Assembly: GCA_903921135.1 (NCBI GenBank)
Contig: CAIXOY010000113.1
Span: 1-5,605 of the forward strand
Length of the DNA: 5,605 bases
Direction of reading: 5' to 3'
Origin: an uncultured Gammaproteobacteria bacterium
Lineage (GTDB): Bacteria > Pseudomonadota > Gammaproteobacteria > Pseudomonadales > UBA5518
Shown here: piece after piece, positions 1 through 5,605 of the stretch
How positions within the stretch are numbered: the first letter of the stretch is position 1
Layout: the number at the start of each line of letters is the position of its first letter
Program-made: the position numbers and the translations under genes
Notes under the pieces: generated by a model
What the model saw: the letters and a program-made list of their open reading frames with translations, nothing else
What the model was told of the DNA's origin: nothing
Database searches by the model: none

Positions 1-481
1 AACCGATGCTGAAGGTCGCATCAACGATCTCGGCATCGCTGAAGTGCGCGCGCATCTTCGTCCAGAACGCTTCATCCTCATCCATGGACTGCGGCGCGCT
101 GCCCAAGCGGTCGGCGTACTCGATCACGAGCCGCTCGCGCTCGCTGAAGCCCGGCCAGGTAGGCCAGTTCGCGACCTGCGCGTAAAACTCCTCGTCAGGC
201 GCCGGGTCCCCGCGCTCGCTCACCGCTTTGGCGGGGTTGCCGCCCGAACGCGCGAGATGGCCCGCCAGATCCCGCTTGGCGCGCATGCCCAGGCAGAGCT
301 TGCAGCCGTTGATCTGCGCGGTGCGCATACGGCCGGCTTCCATCTCGCGGTGGGACAGCAGCGAGTTTTCGTATACCGCCCGGCTGAACGCGCCGGCCGC
401 CGCACCGATCTCGGGGACCATGCCCCACACATAGCTCGAGGGATCAGCGGCGAATTCGTCCGGGACGTGGACTCTTGGCAT
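1..481 (-). CDS. AhpD-like / carboxymuconolactone decarboxylase (CMD) family protein, C-terminus cut by window edge
   Basis: The reading frame starts at the ATG at 481 and stays open for 160 residues to the left edge; its stop is outside. The start is preceded by GGAG at 489-492 with a 7-nt spacer. It begins MPRVHVPDEF and has the CMD/AhpD core signature: Glu48, eleven residues, then Cys60-Lys-Leu-Cys63 within INGCKLCLGMR. In AhpD the corresponding Glu, CxxC and a following His form the thiol peroxidase/disulfide relay; here the His position is Arg67. A later segment (about residues 111-124, FSERERLVIEYADR) matches the second conserved helix of the family. Members are small helical proteins that act as alkylhydroperoxidases, decarboxylases or enzymes of unknown reaction. 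It lies 29 nt downstream of the Rieske oxygenase gene and is probably cotranscribed with it. A role in clearing peroxide from uncoupled oxygenase turnover, or in processing a pathway intermediate, is only a guess. The family call is firm; the reaction is unknown. Confidence 0.85.
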   Translation of the reverse strand, partial: MPRVHVPDEFAADPSSYVWGMVPEIGAAAGAFSRAVYENSLLSHREMEAGRMRTAQINGCKLCLGMRAKRDLAGHLARSGGNPAKAVSERGDPAPDEEFYAQVANWPTWPGFSERERLVIEYADRLGSAPQSMDEDEAFWTKMRAHFSDAEIVDATFSIG

Positions 482-488
482 CGTTTTG

Positions 489-492
489 CTCC
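489..492 (-). promoter_or_regulatory. Shine-Dalgarno (GGAG) of the CMD-family gene
   Basis: GGAG on the minus strand, 7 nt before the ATG at 481, lies in the 29-nt gap after the Rieske gene. It decides the start at 481 over the in-frame internal ATG at codon 21. Confidence 0.65.
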
Positions 493-510
493 GTCTGCGG
501 CAGGCAGGGT

Positions 511-1869
511 TTATTTCTCGGCGCTCAGGTATCGCGCGAGCTCTGCGTGGAAATGACGCAGCCTCTGCTCCTGCTCGCTCCAGAGCTGGTGCTTGAAGCC
601 CCGCGAGCGCATGCCCCGCTGCACCACCGGCAACAACTCGGAATCCTGCCCGAGCACCAGACCCAGATTTCCGTCCTGTCCCAGCGTGTAGACCTCGCAG
701 AGGGGCCGCGTGCGGCCGCTGGTGTCGGTGCCCTCGGGGAGGCCCATCCAGTCCGGCACCTTGTAGTCCGGGTGGTCGCAGGGGGCCACCAGGGTCATGG
801 TGTCGTACCAGAAGCGCTCCGGGTCGGTCTCGTGGGGGAGGAAGCGCATGAGGAAGGCGCCCTCCGGGTGACATCCGATCTGTACGTTCGGGAAGATCCC
901 CGTGGCCCAGCTGTCGGTGAGTTGGCCGTCCACAAAGCCGCTGTAATCCATGCCCAGCATTGAAGCCCGCTCCCGCTTGGCCTGCTGTATGGCCGGCCGC
1001 ACCTCGCGGGCCCGGCCCTCGAAGGCCGCCGGATCAAGCCCCACGTCGGCCAGCATCATGCGCAGGCCCTCGTTCAGCGTGTCCTGGTCTGCAATGCGCG
1101 GCGTCATCTGCCCGATGGGCACGATCATGCGGCTCGCGCCATTCGCGTACAGATCGCACTGCACCTTGAGGTCAGCCATCACGCCGCGGGTTTCGGGGTG
1201 CACGGAATGCAGGTGGTAGGTCTCGTAGAAGGCCTCGACGCCGACCTTCCAGTTGGCGGCCCACTCGGTGCGCACGTGACGCACGACTTTCATCCTGTCG
1301 ATGCGGTAGCCCTCGAGGTAACCCTTCGGCAGGCCCAGCCACTCGACGAGCGGCGGCGGGTTCTCGCGCATCGAGACAAAGACGATGCCGGCGTGCTCCT
1401 CGCAGGCCACGGCGGTGAGGCCCGGTTCGTGACAGATCACTTCCTCGCGGAAGGTTTCGCGGTCGGTGATGGCAAGGAGCTTGCCCTCGAGATCGAATTT
1501 CCAGCTGTGGAAAGGGCAGATGAAACGCGCGCGGGTACCACGCTCGGCACGCACCAGGCGGCTGCCACGGTGCGGGCAGACGTTGTAGTGGGCTTTGAGG
1601 CCGTTCGCAGTGCGGGCGACGATGATCGACTCGGAGCCGATGTCGAAGAGGAAGTAATCCCCCACGTCGGGCGCGTCGCTGCTCACGCCCGCGATCAGCC
1701 AGGCGCGCGGCCAGAGCCGCTCCCATTCCTGCTGCATCGCCTCGCGGCTGAAGTAACAGTCCTTGCCGCGCACGCCCGTGCCGTTGTCGATGTAGGGCTG
1801 TTTGGCCTCCAGCGAATCAGCGGGGGCCAGCGGGTTCACGACGATGCCGGTCTCGTAGTCGAACTTCAT
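511..1869 (-). CDS. Rieske [2Fe-2S] ring-hydroxylating-type oxygenase, alpha (catalytic) subunit
   Basis: This 452-residue protein has the normal alpha-subunit length and two-domain order. The N-terminal Rieske domain binds a [2Fe-2S] cluster through Cys98-x-His100 and Cys118-x2-His121 (CPHRG and CPFHSW), with 17 residues between the halves. The C-terminal catalytic domain carries the mononuclear non-haem iron site: His219 and His224 in ETYHLHSVHPE, and a likely third ligand Asp409 in GQDSELLPVVQRGMRS. Glu216 occupies the place of the bridging Asp that links neighbouring subunits in naphthalene dioxygenase. The family uses O2 and electrons from a reductase or ferredoxin to hydroxylate or dealkylate aromatic, alicyclic or quaternary-amine substrates in the cytoplasm. 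No reductase, ferredoxin or classical beta subunit is in the window, so those partners must be encoded elsewhere or be absent. The ATG at 1869 has GGAG at 1877-1880 with a 7-nt spacer. Substrate and regiochemistry cannot be read from the sequence. Confidence 0.94.
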   Translation of the reverse strand: MKFDYETGIVVNPLAPADSLEAKQPYIDNGTGVRGKDCYFSREAMQQEWERLWPRAWLIAGVSSDAPDVGDYFLFDIGSESIIVARTANGLKAHYNVCPHRGSRLVRAERGTRARFICPFHSWKFDLEGKLLAITDRETFREEVICHEPGLTAVACEEHAGIVFVSMRENPPPLVEWLGLPKGYLEGYRIDRMKVVRHVRTEWAANWKVGVEAFYETYHLHSVHPETRGVMADLKVQCDLYANGASRMIVPIGQMTPRIADQDTLNEGLRMMLADVGLDPAAFEGRAREVRPAIQQAKRERASMLGMDYSGFVDGQLTDSWATGIFPNVQIGCHPEGAFLMRFLPHETDPERFWYDTMTLVAPCDHPDYKVPDWMGLPEGTDTSGRTRPLCEVYTLGQDGNLGLVLGQDSELLPVVQRGMRSRGFKHQLWSEQEQRLRHFHAELARYLSAEK

Positions 1870-1876
1870 GGGGTTA

Positions 1877-1880
1877 CTCC
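1877..1880 (-). promoter_or_regulatory. Shine-Dalgarno (GGAG) of the Rieske oxygenase gene
   Basis: GGAG on the minus strand, 7 nt before the ATG at 1869, lies in the 30-nt gap after the MaoC-like gene. It supports this start. Confidence 0.65.
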
Positions 1881-1899
1881 GTGTGGCTGCGCCGGTGTA

Positions 1900-2328
1900 T
1901 CAGGTGTGGAGAACAGCAACCGCGGTGCCCGGCGCGAGCACCTCGCCATTCTGGTTGACGATGGACACGGCGATCGTGACCTCGCCCGTTTCTGTGTTTA
2001 CCGACTGCACCGTGCCGGTGGAGCGCAGCGTGTCGCCCACATAGGCGGCACGGCGATTGGAATAGGCCATGCTGCGCAGTCGCCCGCGGCTGCCCAGCCA
2101 ATCGGTGACGCACTGGTGCAGCCAGTCTCCCAGCTGCGGGCCGGCCATGACCAGTCCGGGGTAGCCCTCGGCCTCACGGGCATAGGGGTAATCGAAGTGG
2201 ATGCGGTGCGAGTTCCAGAGCACGGCGTTGTACTGGAAGAGGTGCACCGTGTCGGCGTGGAATTCACGCTCGGGCAGCGTCTGGCCGGGCGCGAGCGAAG
2301 CGATATCGGGATGTGCCGGCGTGCTCAT
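1900..2328 (-). CDS. MaoC-like hot-dog acyl-CoA hydratase/dehydratase (catalytic-type partner)
   Basis: This 142-residue single hot-dog protein belongs to the MaoC/HTD2-like acyl dehydratases. The signature lies at residues 38-46 (WNSHRIHFD) followed by EGYPGLVMAGP at 54-64, the active-site loop and central hot-dog helix of the family. Such enzymes reversibly add water to enoyl-CoA or acyl-ACP double bonds. Aligned by eye to the (R)-hydratase motif D-x-N-x-x-H, His44 is the conserved catalytic His, while Asn39 and His41 take the places of the usual Asp and Asn. This variant is, from memory, common in the HTD2-like branch. The start codon overlaps the stop of the upstream FAS1-like gene by 4 nt (ATGA), with GAGGA at 2336-2340 as a possible ribosome binding site. 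This suggests translational coupling and probably a heteromeric complex of the two half-size subunits. The acyl-CoA substrate is unknown; the neighbouring ligase probably supplies a related thioester. Confidence 0.88.
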   Translation of the reverse strand: MSTPAHPDIASLAPGQTLPEREFHADTVHLFQYNAVLWNSHRIHFDYPYAREAEGYPGLVMAGPQLGDWLHQCVTDWLGSRGRLRSMAYSNRRAAYVGDTLRSTGTVQSVNTETGEVTIAVSIVNQNGEVLAPGTAVAVLHT

Positions 2329-2780
2329 CGCAGGATCCTCGTGGTCTTCTCCGTGACCACCGGCTCGCCGCGCTCGTTCACAACGCGCATCAGGATCTCG
2401 TAGAAGATCAGCGGGCCGGAGGAGCCCTCTTTCTGGTAGATGGCGCAGAGCTCGCGCGTGGCCTGCAGCACATCACCGGGGTGGATGCTGCGGTGGTAGT
2501 CGATGTGCAGCCCGCCGGCCATGGCGCGTTTCAGCGGAAACTCCGGCAGCAGCGGGTCGATGGCTACACCATCCGGGCTCAGCTGGTCGTTCTCGGGCAC
2601 GGGCCAGAAGAGCGCCAGATAGAACATGGGGGGTGCTTCGTCACCGTCCAGAAAACGGCGCTCGCGCTGCTGCGTGGCGATGGCGTATTTGCGGATGTCC
2701 TTGCGGGTCACCAGTTCAAGGCGCGGCGCGGACGTCTTGCCGATATTGGCGAGGAGTTCCGGCGAGAGCAGGCCAGACAT
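2325..2780 (-). CDS. FAS1-like dehydratase / MaoC N-terminal-domain hot-dog protein
   Basis: This 151-residue protein matches the FAS1-like (MaoC N-terminal) dehydratase domain. It has an opening region with VTRKDIRKYAIAT (about residues 24-36), APPMFYLALF (49-58), GGLHIDYHRSIHPGDVL (89-105) and a C-terminal strand ending TEKTTRILR. It lacks the N/D-x-H-x-x-H catalytic loop seen in the next gene, so it is best read as the substrate-binding or structural half of a split two-hot-dog hydratase. Heteromeric arrangements of this kind are established for ChsH1-ChsH2 in mycobacterial cholesterol side-chain degradation. The assignment of roles here is inference. The gene begins 1 nt after the ligase stop codon with a strong GGAGG at 2789-2793, and ends inside the start codon of the MaoC-like gene. 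It is therefore embedded in the operon. Confidence 0.87.
   Translation of the reverse strand: MSGLLSPELLANIGKTSAPRLELVTRKDIRKYAIATQQRERRFLDGDEAPPMFYLALFWPVPENDQLSPDGVAIDPLLPEFPLKRAMAGGLHIDYHRSIHPGDVLQATRELCAIYQKEGSSGPLIFYEILMRVVNERGEPVVTEKTTRILR
2336..2340 (-). promoter_or_regulatory. Probable Shine-Dalgarno (GAGGA) of the MaoC-like gene
   Basis: GAGGA on the minus strand lies near the end of the FAS1-like gene, 7 nt before the ATG at 2328. Together with the ATGA stop/start overlap at 2325-2328 it points to coupled translation of the two hot-dog subunits. Confidence 0.55.
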
Positions 2781-2781
2781 C

Positions 2782-4323
2782 TCAGCTGCCTCCGTAGAGT
2801 TTGCGCAGTTCGCGCTTGAGGATCTTGCCGGTGGGTGCCTTGGGCAGGCTGTCGACGAAAGACACGGATTTCGGCTTCTGGTAGGAGGCGAGGTGGCGCT
2901 TCGCCTCGTCGATGATCTCCTGCTCGGTGGCGCTCATGCCGGGCTTCAGCACCACGACCGCCTTCACGCTCTCGCCCCACTCCGGATCGGGGATGCCGAT
3001 GACGGCGGATTCCAGCACCGCGGGGTGGCGGTGGATGGCGTTCTCGACCTGCGTGGAATAGATGTTCTCGCCGCCCGAGATGATCATGTCCTTGGCGCGA
3101 TCGACGATGTAGACGTAACCCTCTGCGTCCCAGTAGGCCACATCGCCCGTCCACATCCAGCCGTCGCGGATCGTCTGCGCGGTGAGATCGGGGCGGCGCC
3201 AGTAGCCGAGCATGTTCGCCTCGGAGCTGACGACGATCTCTCCGGTGGTCTTGCCATCGCGCGGTACGGGGCGGCCGTTCGCATCCAGCAGTTGCACACG
3301 CGTGACGAAACCTTCGCGCCCGCAGGAGCGCAACCGCTCGGGGCGATCACCGCGCACGGCGCCCGCGTGGTCTTCCTGCGAGAGGAAGGTCATGGTCATG
3401 CCTTCGGTCTGGCCATAGCCCTGGATCAGCGTGCAGGGAAAAGCCTCGAGAGCGGCGCGCACCACCGAGGCCGGCATGGGGCCGCCGCCGTACTGGATGT
3501 TGCGCAGGCTCTTCAGGTTGTAGGAGCCGAAGTTCTCTACGGCCATCATCCAGTTCAGCATCGTGGTGATGCCGAGAAAAGCCGAGACTTTCTCTTCCTG
3601 GATCAGCTCCAGCGCTTGGCGTGCTTCGAAGTTCACCAGCACCACGGGGCAGCCGTGGGCCATGTAGTTGATCGCGAGACCAACGGGGATGTGGAACATC
3701 TGCCCGGTGAGCATGTAGACGTCGGTGGGCACCACGCGCTCGGCGACGGTCTGGTTCAGCATGCCCATGTACAGGCTGTGGTGCGAATGCAGCGCGCCCT
3801 TGGATTCGCCGGTGGTGCCGCCGGTGTAGAGGATCAGCATCGGGTCGTGCCCGCCCACCTGCGCGCTTACCGCAGGTTCGTCCTCGCTTGCCGCGGCGAG
3901 AAGGCTTTCGTAGCTGCCGTCCGCGCCCGGGCCGAATTCCAGCCAGTGCGGCAGATCGACCAGACCTTGCAGCGCGTCACGCTCCTTGCGGAACTCGGCC
4001 GAGGACGCAAATACCATCGGCTCGCCGCCGCGCACGATCTTCTCGATTTCCGGCAGCGCGAGCCGCCAGTTCATGGGCTGCGCGATCAGGCCCACACGTG
4101 CGCAGGCGAACATCAGCTCCAGGTACTCGATGCAGTTCTTGGCGAAGATCGCGACGCGCTCTCCACGTCCCACACCCGCAAGACCCGAGAGCCCGTTGCC
4201 GAGACGGCGCACGCGCGCGTCCAGTTCACCGAAGCTGACGCGCCGCCCGTTGGGCACATCGATCACCGCCGTGCGATGCGGCGCCAGTGCCGCCTGCTTG
4301 GCGGGAATGAAACCGATGTTCAT
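2782..4323 (-). CDS. AMP-forming acyl-CoA synthetase (class I adenylate-forming CoA ligase)
   Basis: This 513-residue protein activates a carboxylic acid with ATP to an acyl-adenylate and then to its CoA thioester. All hallmark motifs of the ANL superfamily are present and in order: the P-loop YTGGTTGESKG (166-176), GYGQTEG (302-308, adenine-side loop), WTGD with Asp394 (ribose contact), DRAKD with Arg409 at the hinge, SGGENIYSTQVE (416-427), and PTGK with catalytic Lys500 near the C-terminus. Length and domain order are normal for a medium/long-chain or aryl/steroid-type ligase, and there are no frameshifts. The acid specificity cannot be deduced. No convincing Shine-Dalgarno precedes the ATG at 4323; it lies only 9 nt after the stop of the NTF2-like gene, so translation probably depends on coupling to that gene. 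Its position directly before the split hydratase pair suggests that its CoA product, or a derivative, feeds that enzyme. Confidence 0.95.
   Translation of the reverse strand: MNIGFIPAKQAALAPHRTAVIDVPNGRRVSFGELDARVRRLGNGLSGLAGVGRGERVAIFAKNCIEYLELMFACARVGLIAQPMNWRLALPEIEKIVRGGEPMVFASSAEFRKERDALQGLVDLPHWLEFGPGADGSYESLLAAASEDEPAVSAQVGGHDPMLILYTGGTTGESKGALHSHHSLYMGMLNQTVAERVVPTDVYMLTGQMFHIPVGLAINYMAHGCPVVLVNFEARQALELIQEEKVSAFLGITTMLNWMMAVENFGSYNLKSLRNIQYGGGPMPASVVRAALEAFPCTLIQGYGQTEGMTMTFLSQEDHAGAVRGDRPERLRSCGREGFVTRVQLLDANGRPVPRDGKTTGEIVVSSEANMLGYWRRPDLTAQTIRDGWMWTGDVAYWDAEGYVYIVDRAKDMIISGGENIYSTQVENAIHRHPAVLESAVIGIPDPEWGESVKAVVVLKPGMSATEQEIIDEAKRHLASYQKPKSVSFVDSLPKAPTGKILKRELRKLYGGS
2789..2793 (-). 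promoter_or_regulatory. Strong Shine-Dalgarno (GGAGG) of the FAS1-like dehydratase gene
   Basis: GGAGG on the minus strand lies inside the last codons of the ligase gene, 8 nt before the ATG at 2780. It fixes the start of the hot-dog gene although the intergenic gap is only 1 nt, and indicates that this gene can recruit ribosomes independently of the ligase. Confidence 0.75.
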
Positions 4324-4332
4324 GGACGCGGC

Positions 4333-4746
4333 TCAGTACGGCAGATCGAGTTCGAGACGACGCTCGGTGATGTACCAGCGGCCATCGCGACGCACGAAGC
4401 GATCGCGATACAGCCCGGCGCAGATCAGGCGTATCACGCCGTTCTCGGTGCCGAAGAGCGTGAGGTTGGAGAAGACGCGGCAGGTGGTGTCACCGGCTTC
4501 GTCGAAGAAGATGTTCGAGACGACATGGCGGCGCTTGTCGGTCTGCGCTGCCATGGCACCGCTGAAGAGACCCATGATGGCGGTGTGGCCCACGAACGGC
4601 GGGATCGGCGGCGCACCGGCGATCTGCAGGTGGAACTCCGCCTCGGGCGCGAAACAATCGCCCAGCATCTCCAGCGCGTGCTCGTCCAACGCATAGGCTG
4701 CGCGGGAGAGCAGTTCGTGTATGTCGAGTTTCAGCGTGGTGTCCAT
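4333..4746 (-). CDS. SnoaL/NTF2-like small domain protein
   Basis: This 137-residue protein fills one cone-shaped alpha+beta NTF2-like fold. The pattern is typical of the SnoaL-like group: an N-terminal helix with YALDEHALEML (residues 18-28), CFAPEAEFHL (31-40), the conserved RRHVVSNIFF (72-81), and a final strand DGRWYITERRLELD (121-134). Asp21 and His74 sit at positions that form the Asp/His dyad in scytalone-dehydratase-like and SnoaL-like enzymes, so catalysis (isomerisation, dehydration, cyclisation or hydrolysis) is possible, but the reaction is unknown. The beta subunits of ring-hydroxylating dioxygenases share this fold. However, this protein is shorter than a usual beta subunit (about 160-190 residues) and is separated from the alpha-subunit gene by three genes, so that role is less likely though not excluded. 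AGGAGA at 4751-4756 lies 4 nt before the ATG, supporting the start. Confidence 0.83.
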   Translation of the reverse strand: MDTTLKLDIHELLSRAAYALDEHALEMLGDCFAPEAEFHLQIAGAPPIPPFVGHTAIMGLFSGAMAAQTDKRRHVVSNIFFDEAGDTTCRVFSNLTLFGTENGVIRLICAGLYRDRFVRRDGRWYITERRLELDLPY

Positions 4747-4750
4747 GTTG

Positions 4751-4756
4751 TCTCCT
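4751..4756 (-). promoter_or_regulatory. Shine-Dalgarno (AGGAGA) of the NTF2-like gene
   Basis: AGGAGA on the minus strand lies 4 nt before the ATG at 4746, within the short gap after the quinoprotein gene. It supports the chosen start and makes this a likely main ribosome entry for both the NTF2-like protein and the ligase behind it, which has no clear site of its own. Confidence 0.7.
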
Positions 4757-4770
4757 GAAGTGCGATGCGC

Positions 4771-5605
4771 TCACTCGGCCGCGAAGGCGAGCAGCACGTT
4801 GCCGGGCATGTGGTTGTAGATGCCATAACCGGACATGAGATACATCATGCCGTCCTTGAAAACCGGTGCCGCGCCGCCCCCGAAAGAGCCTCCGCGCGCG
4901 GGTACGCCGGCCAGCGCCTCGAAATCGCGCGCTGAGTCGAATTCCCAGATCAGCTCGCCCGTGGCGCTGTCGTGCGCGCGCATGCGCCCGTCCATGCCAC
5001 CGGCGAAGACCACGCCGGGAATGCCCGCGATGGCGGCCGAAATACCCGGGTTGCAGAACTCCCTGCCGGCGCAGACATCCGGCGCGGGCTGGTTCCAGCG
5101 CACCTCTCCCGTGCGGATATCGAGCGCATAGAGCCCCGGCTTCGCCTCGCCCGGCCAGCGCGGGCCACCGAAGAAATCCGAAACCGGCACGTAGATCGTC
5201 TCGCCCTCGACGCTCATGCCGAAGTGCACGCCGCCCTGGATGCCACCGCGACCGAGCTTGCGTTGCCAGAGGAGCTTGCCCGACTCGGCGTCCAGCGCGT
5301 GGACATCGCCTGATTTCTGCCCCGCGAGCACGGTGTCGCCCGCCAGTACGGTGGCGGCGCCGAAGTCGAGGTCAGGGCCGTTCTCTGGCGGGCAGGCAGC
5401 GCGATCAGCGGTCTCGCAGCCCATGTTCCAGGCGTCACCCTTGGTGGCCTGCCAGTGCCAGAGGATCTTCCCGCTGTCGATGTCCATGGCGAAGATCGCG
5501 TCGCTGCGGTCATCTGCCGGGGAGGAGTAGTTCTCTCCGGTGCCCATGTAGAGACGGCGGCGTTTCACGTCCAGCGAGGGCGTTCCCCAGACCGGCGCAC
5601 CCGAG
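4771..5605 (-). CDS. PQQ-type beta-propeller dehydrogenase, similar to polyvinyl-alcohol dehydrogenase (C-terminal part)
   Basis: The frame is open from the right edge to the TGA at 4771, giving 277 residues; the gene begins outside the window. An in-frame GTG at 5568 is not the start, because the residues before it (SGAPVWGTPSLD) continue the conserved family pattern into LYMGTGENYSSP. Four blade motifs of the form A-x-D-x2-[ST]-G-x3-W can be seen: at about residues 39-49 (AMDIDSGKILW), 103-113, 160-170 and 210-220 of the visible part. The segments QKSGDVHALD and GRGGIQGGVHFGM resemble polyvinyl-alcohol dehydrogenase and related quinoproteins. These are periplasmic, carry PQQ, often also a c-type haem domain, and oxidise alcohols to carbonyls. 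The signal peptide, any haem domain and part of the PQQ pocket would be upstream, so the cofactor and export are inferred. Cysteine pairs Cys63/Cys71 and Cys178/Cys184 could form disulfides, consistent with the periplasm. A 24-nt gap separates it from the NTF2-like gene. Confidence 0.85.
   Translation of the reverse strand, partial: SGAPVWGTPSLDVKRRRLYMGTGENYSSPADDRSDAIFAMDIDSGKILWHWQATKGDAWNMGCETADRAACPPENGPDLDFGAATVLAGDTVLAGQKSGDVHALDAESGKLLWQRKLGRGGIQGGVHFGMSVEGETIYVPVSDFFGGPRWPGEAKPGLYALDIRTGEVRWNQPAPDVCAGREFCNPGISAAIAGIPGVVFAGGMDGRMRAHDSATGELIWEFDSARDFEALAGVPARGGSFGGGAAPVFKDGMMYLMSGYGIYNHMPGNVLLAFAAE

Noticed and set aside
44..556. 170-codon open frame on the plus strand
   Set aside because: It is antisense to the CMD-family gene, whose Glu-x11-CxxC signature on the minus strand is convincing.
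1172..1726. 184-codon minus-strand frame inside the Rieske gene
   Set aside because: It is an out-of-frame Arg/Ala-rich shadow of the Rieske coding sequence, with no domain and no ribosome binding site of note.
1198..2403. 401-codon open frame on the plus strand
   Set aside because: It is antisense to the Rieske and MaoC-like genes; the translation has low-complexity, Val/His/Ala-rich composition and no family motif.
2626..4758. 710-codon open frame on the plus strand
   Set aside because: It lies antisense to the ligase, both its neighbours and the NTF2-like gene, all of which have clear family motifs. Its translation is rich in His, Arg, Ala and Gly with no recognisable domain. Long antisense frames are usual in high-GC DNA.
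4747..4770. Terminator or promoter between the quinoprotein and NTF2-like genes
   Set aside because: The gap is only 24 nt, holds a Shine-Dalgarno, and shows no GC hairpin with a T run and no recognisable -35/-10 pair.
4771..5568. GTG at 5568 as the true start of the quinoprotein
   Set aside because: The twelve residues upstream in the same frame continue the conserved propeller pattern to the window edge, so the gene is truncated by the window rather than short.

Overview
The window is a GC-rich stretch of bacterial chromosome (or large replicon). It is filled almost wall to wall by seven genes, all read from the minus strand. In transcription order, right to left, they are: the C-terminal part of a PQQ-type beta-propeller dehydrogenase (cut by the right edge), a small SnoaL/NTF2-like protein, an AMP-forming acyl-CoA ligase, a FAS1-like/MaoC N-terminal-type hot-dog protein, a MaoC-like hydratase, a Rieske ring-hydroxylating-type oxygenase alpha subunit, and an AhpD-like/carboxymuconolactone decarboxylase (CMD) family protein (cut by the left edge). 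Composition and gene content suggest an aerobic, catabolically versatile proteobacterium (inference). No rRNA or other phylogenetic marker is present, so the taxon cannot be fixed.

Layout: intergenic gaps are 24, 9, 1, -4 (an ATGA overlap), 30 and 29 nt. Most starts have a GGAG-type Shine-Dalgarno on the minus strand. No gap is large enough for an obvious promoter or terminator, so the seven genes look like one polycistronic unit whose promoter and ends lie outside the window. No tRNA, rRNA, mobile element, CRISPR array or long repeat was seen.

Functional reading (inference): the set looks like a catabolic operon. A periplasmic PQQ alcohol dehydrogenase related to polyvinyl-alcohol dehydrogenase could oxidise a hydroxyl group. 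The ligase would activate an acid to its CoA thioester. The split hot-dog pair would hydrate an enoyl-CoA or dehydrate a 3-hydroxyacyl-CoA. The Rieske oxygenase would hydroxylate or demethylate the substrate. The NTF2-like and CMD-like proteins are small accessory enzymes of unknown reaction. Such mixtures occur in pathways for steroids, terpenoids and aromatic or alicyclic acids, but nothing here identifies the substrate. All seven families are recognisable. Any novelty lies in the combination and in a few active-site substitutions, noted in the findings.
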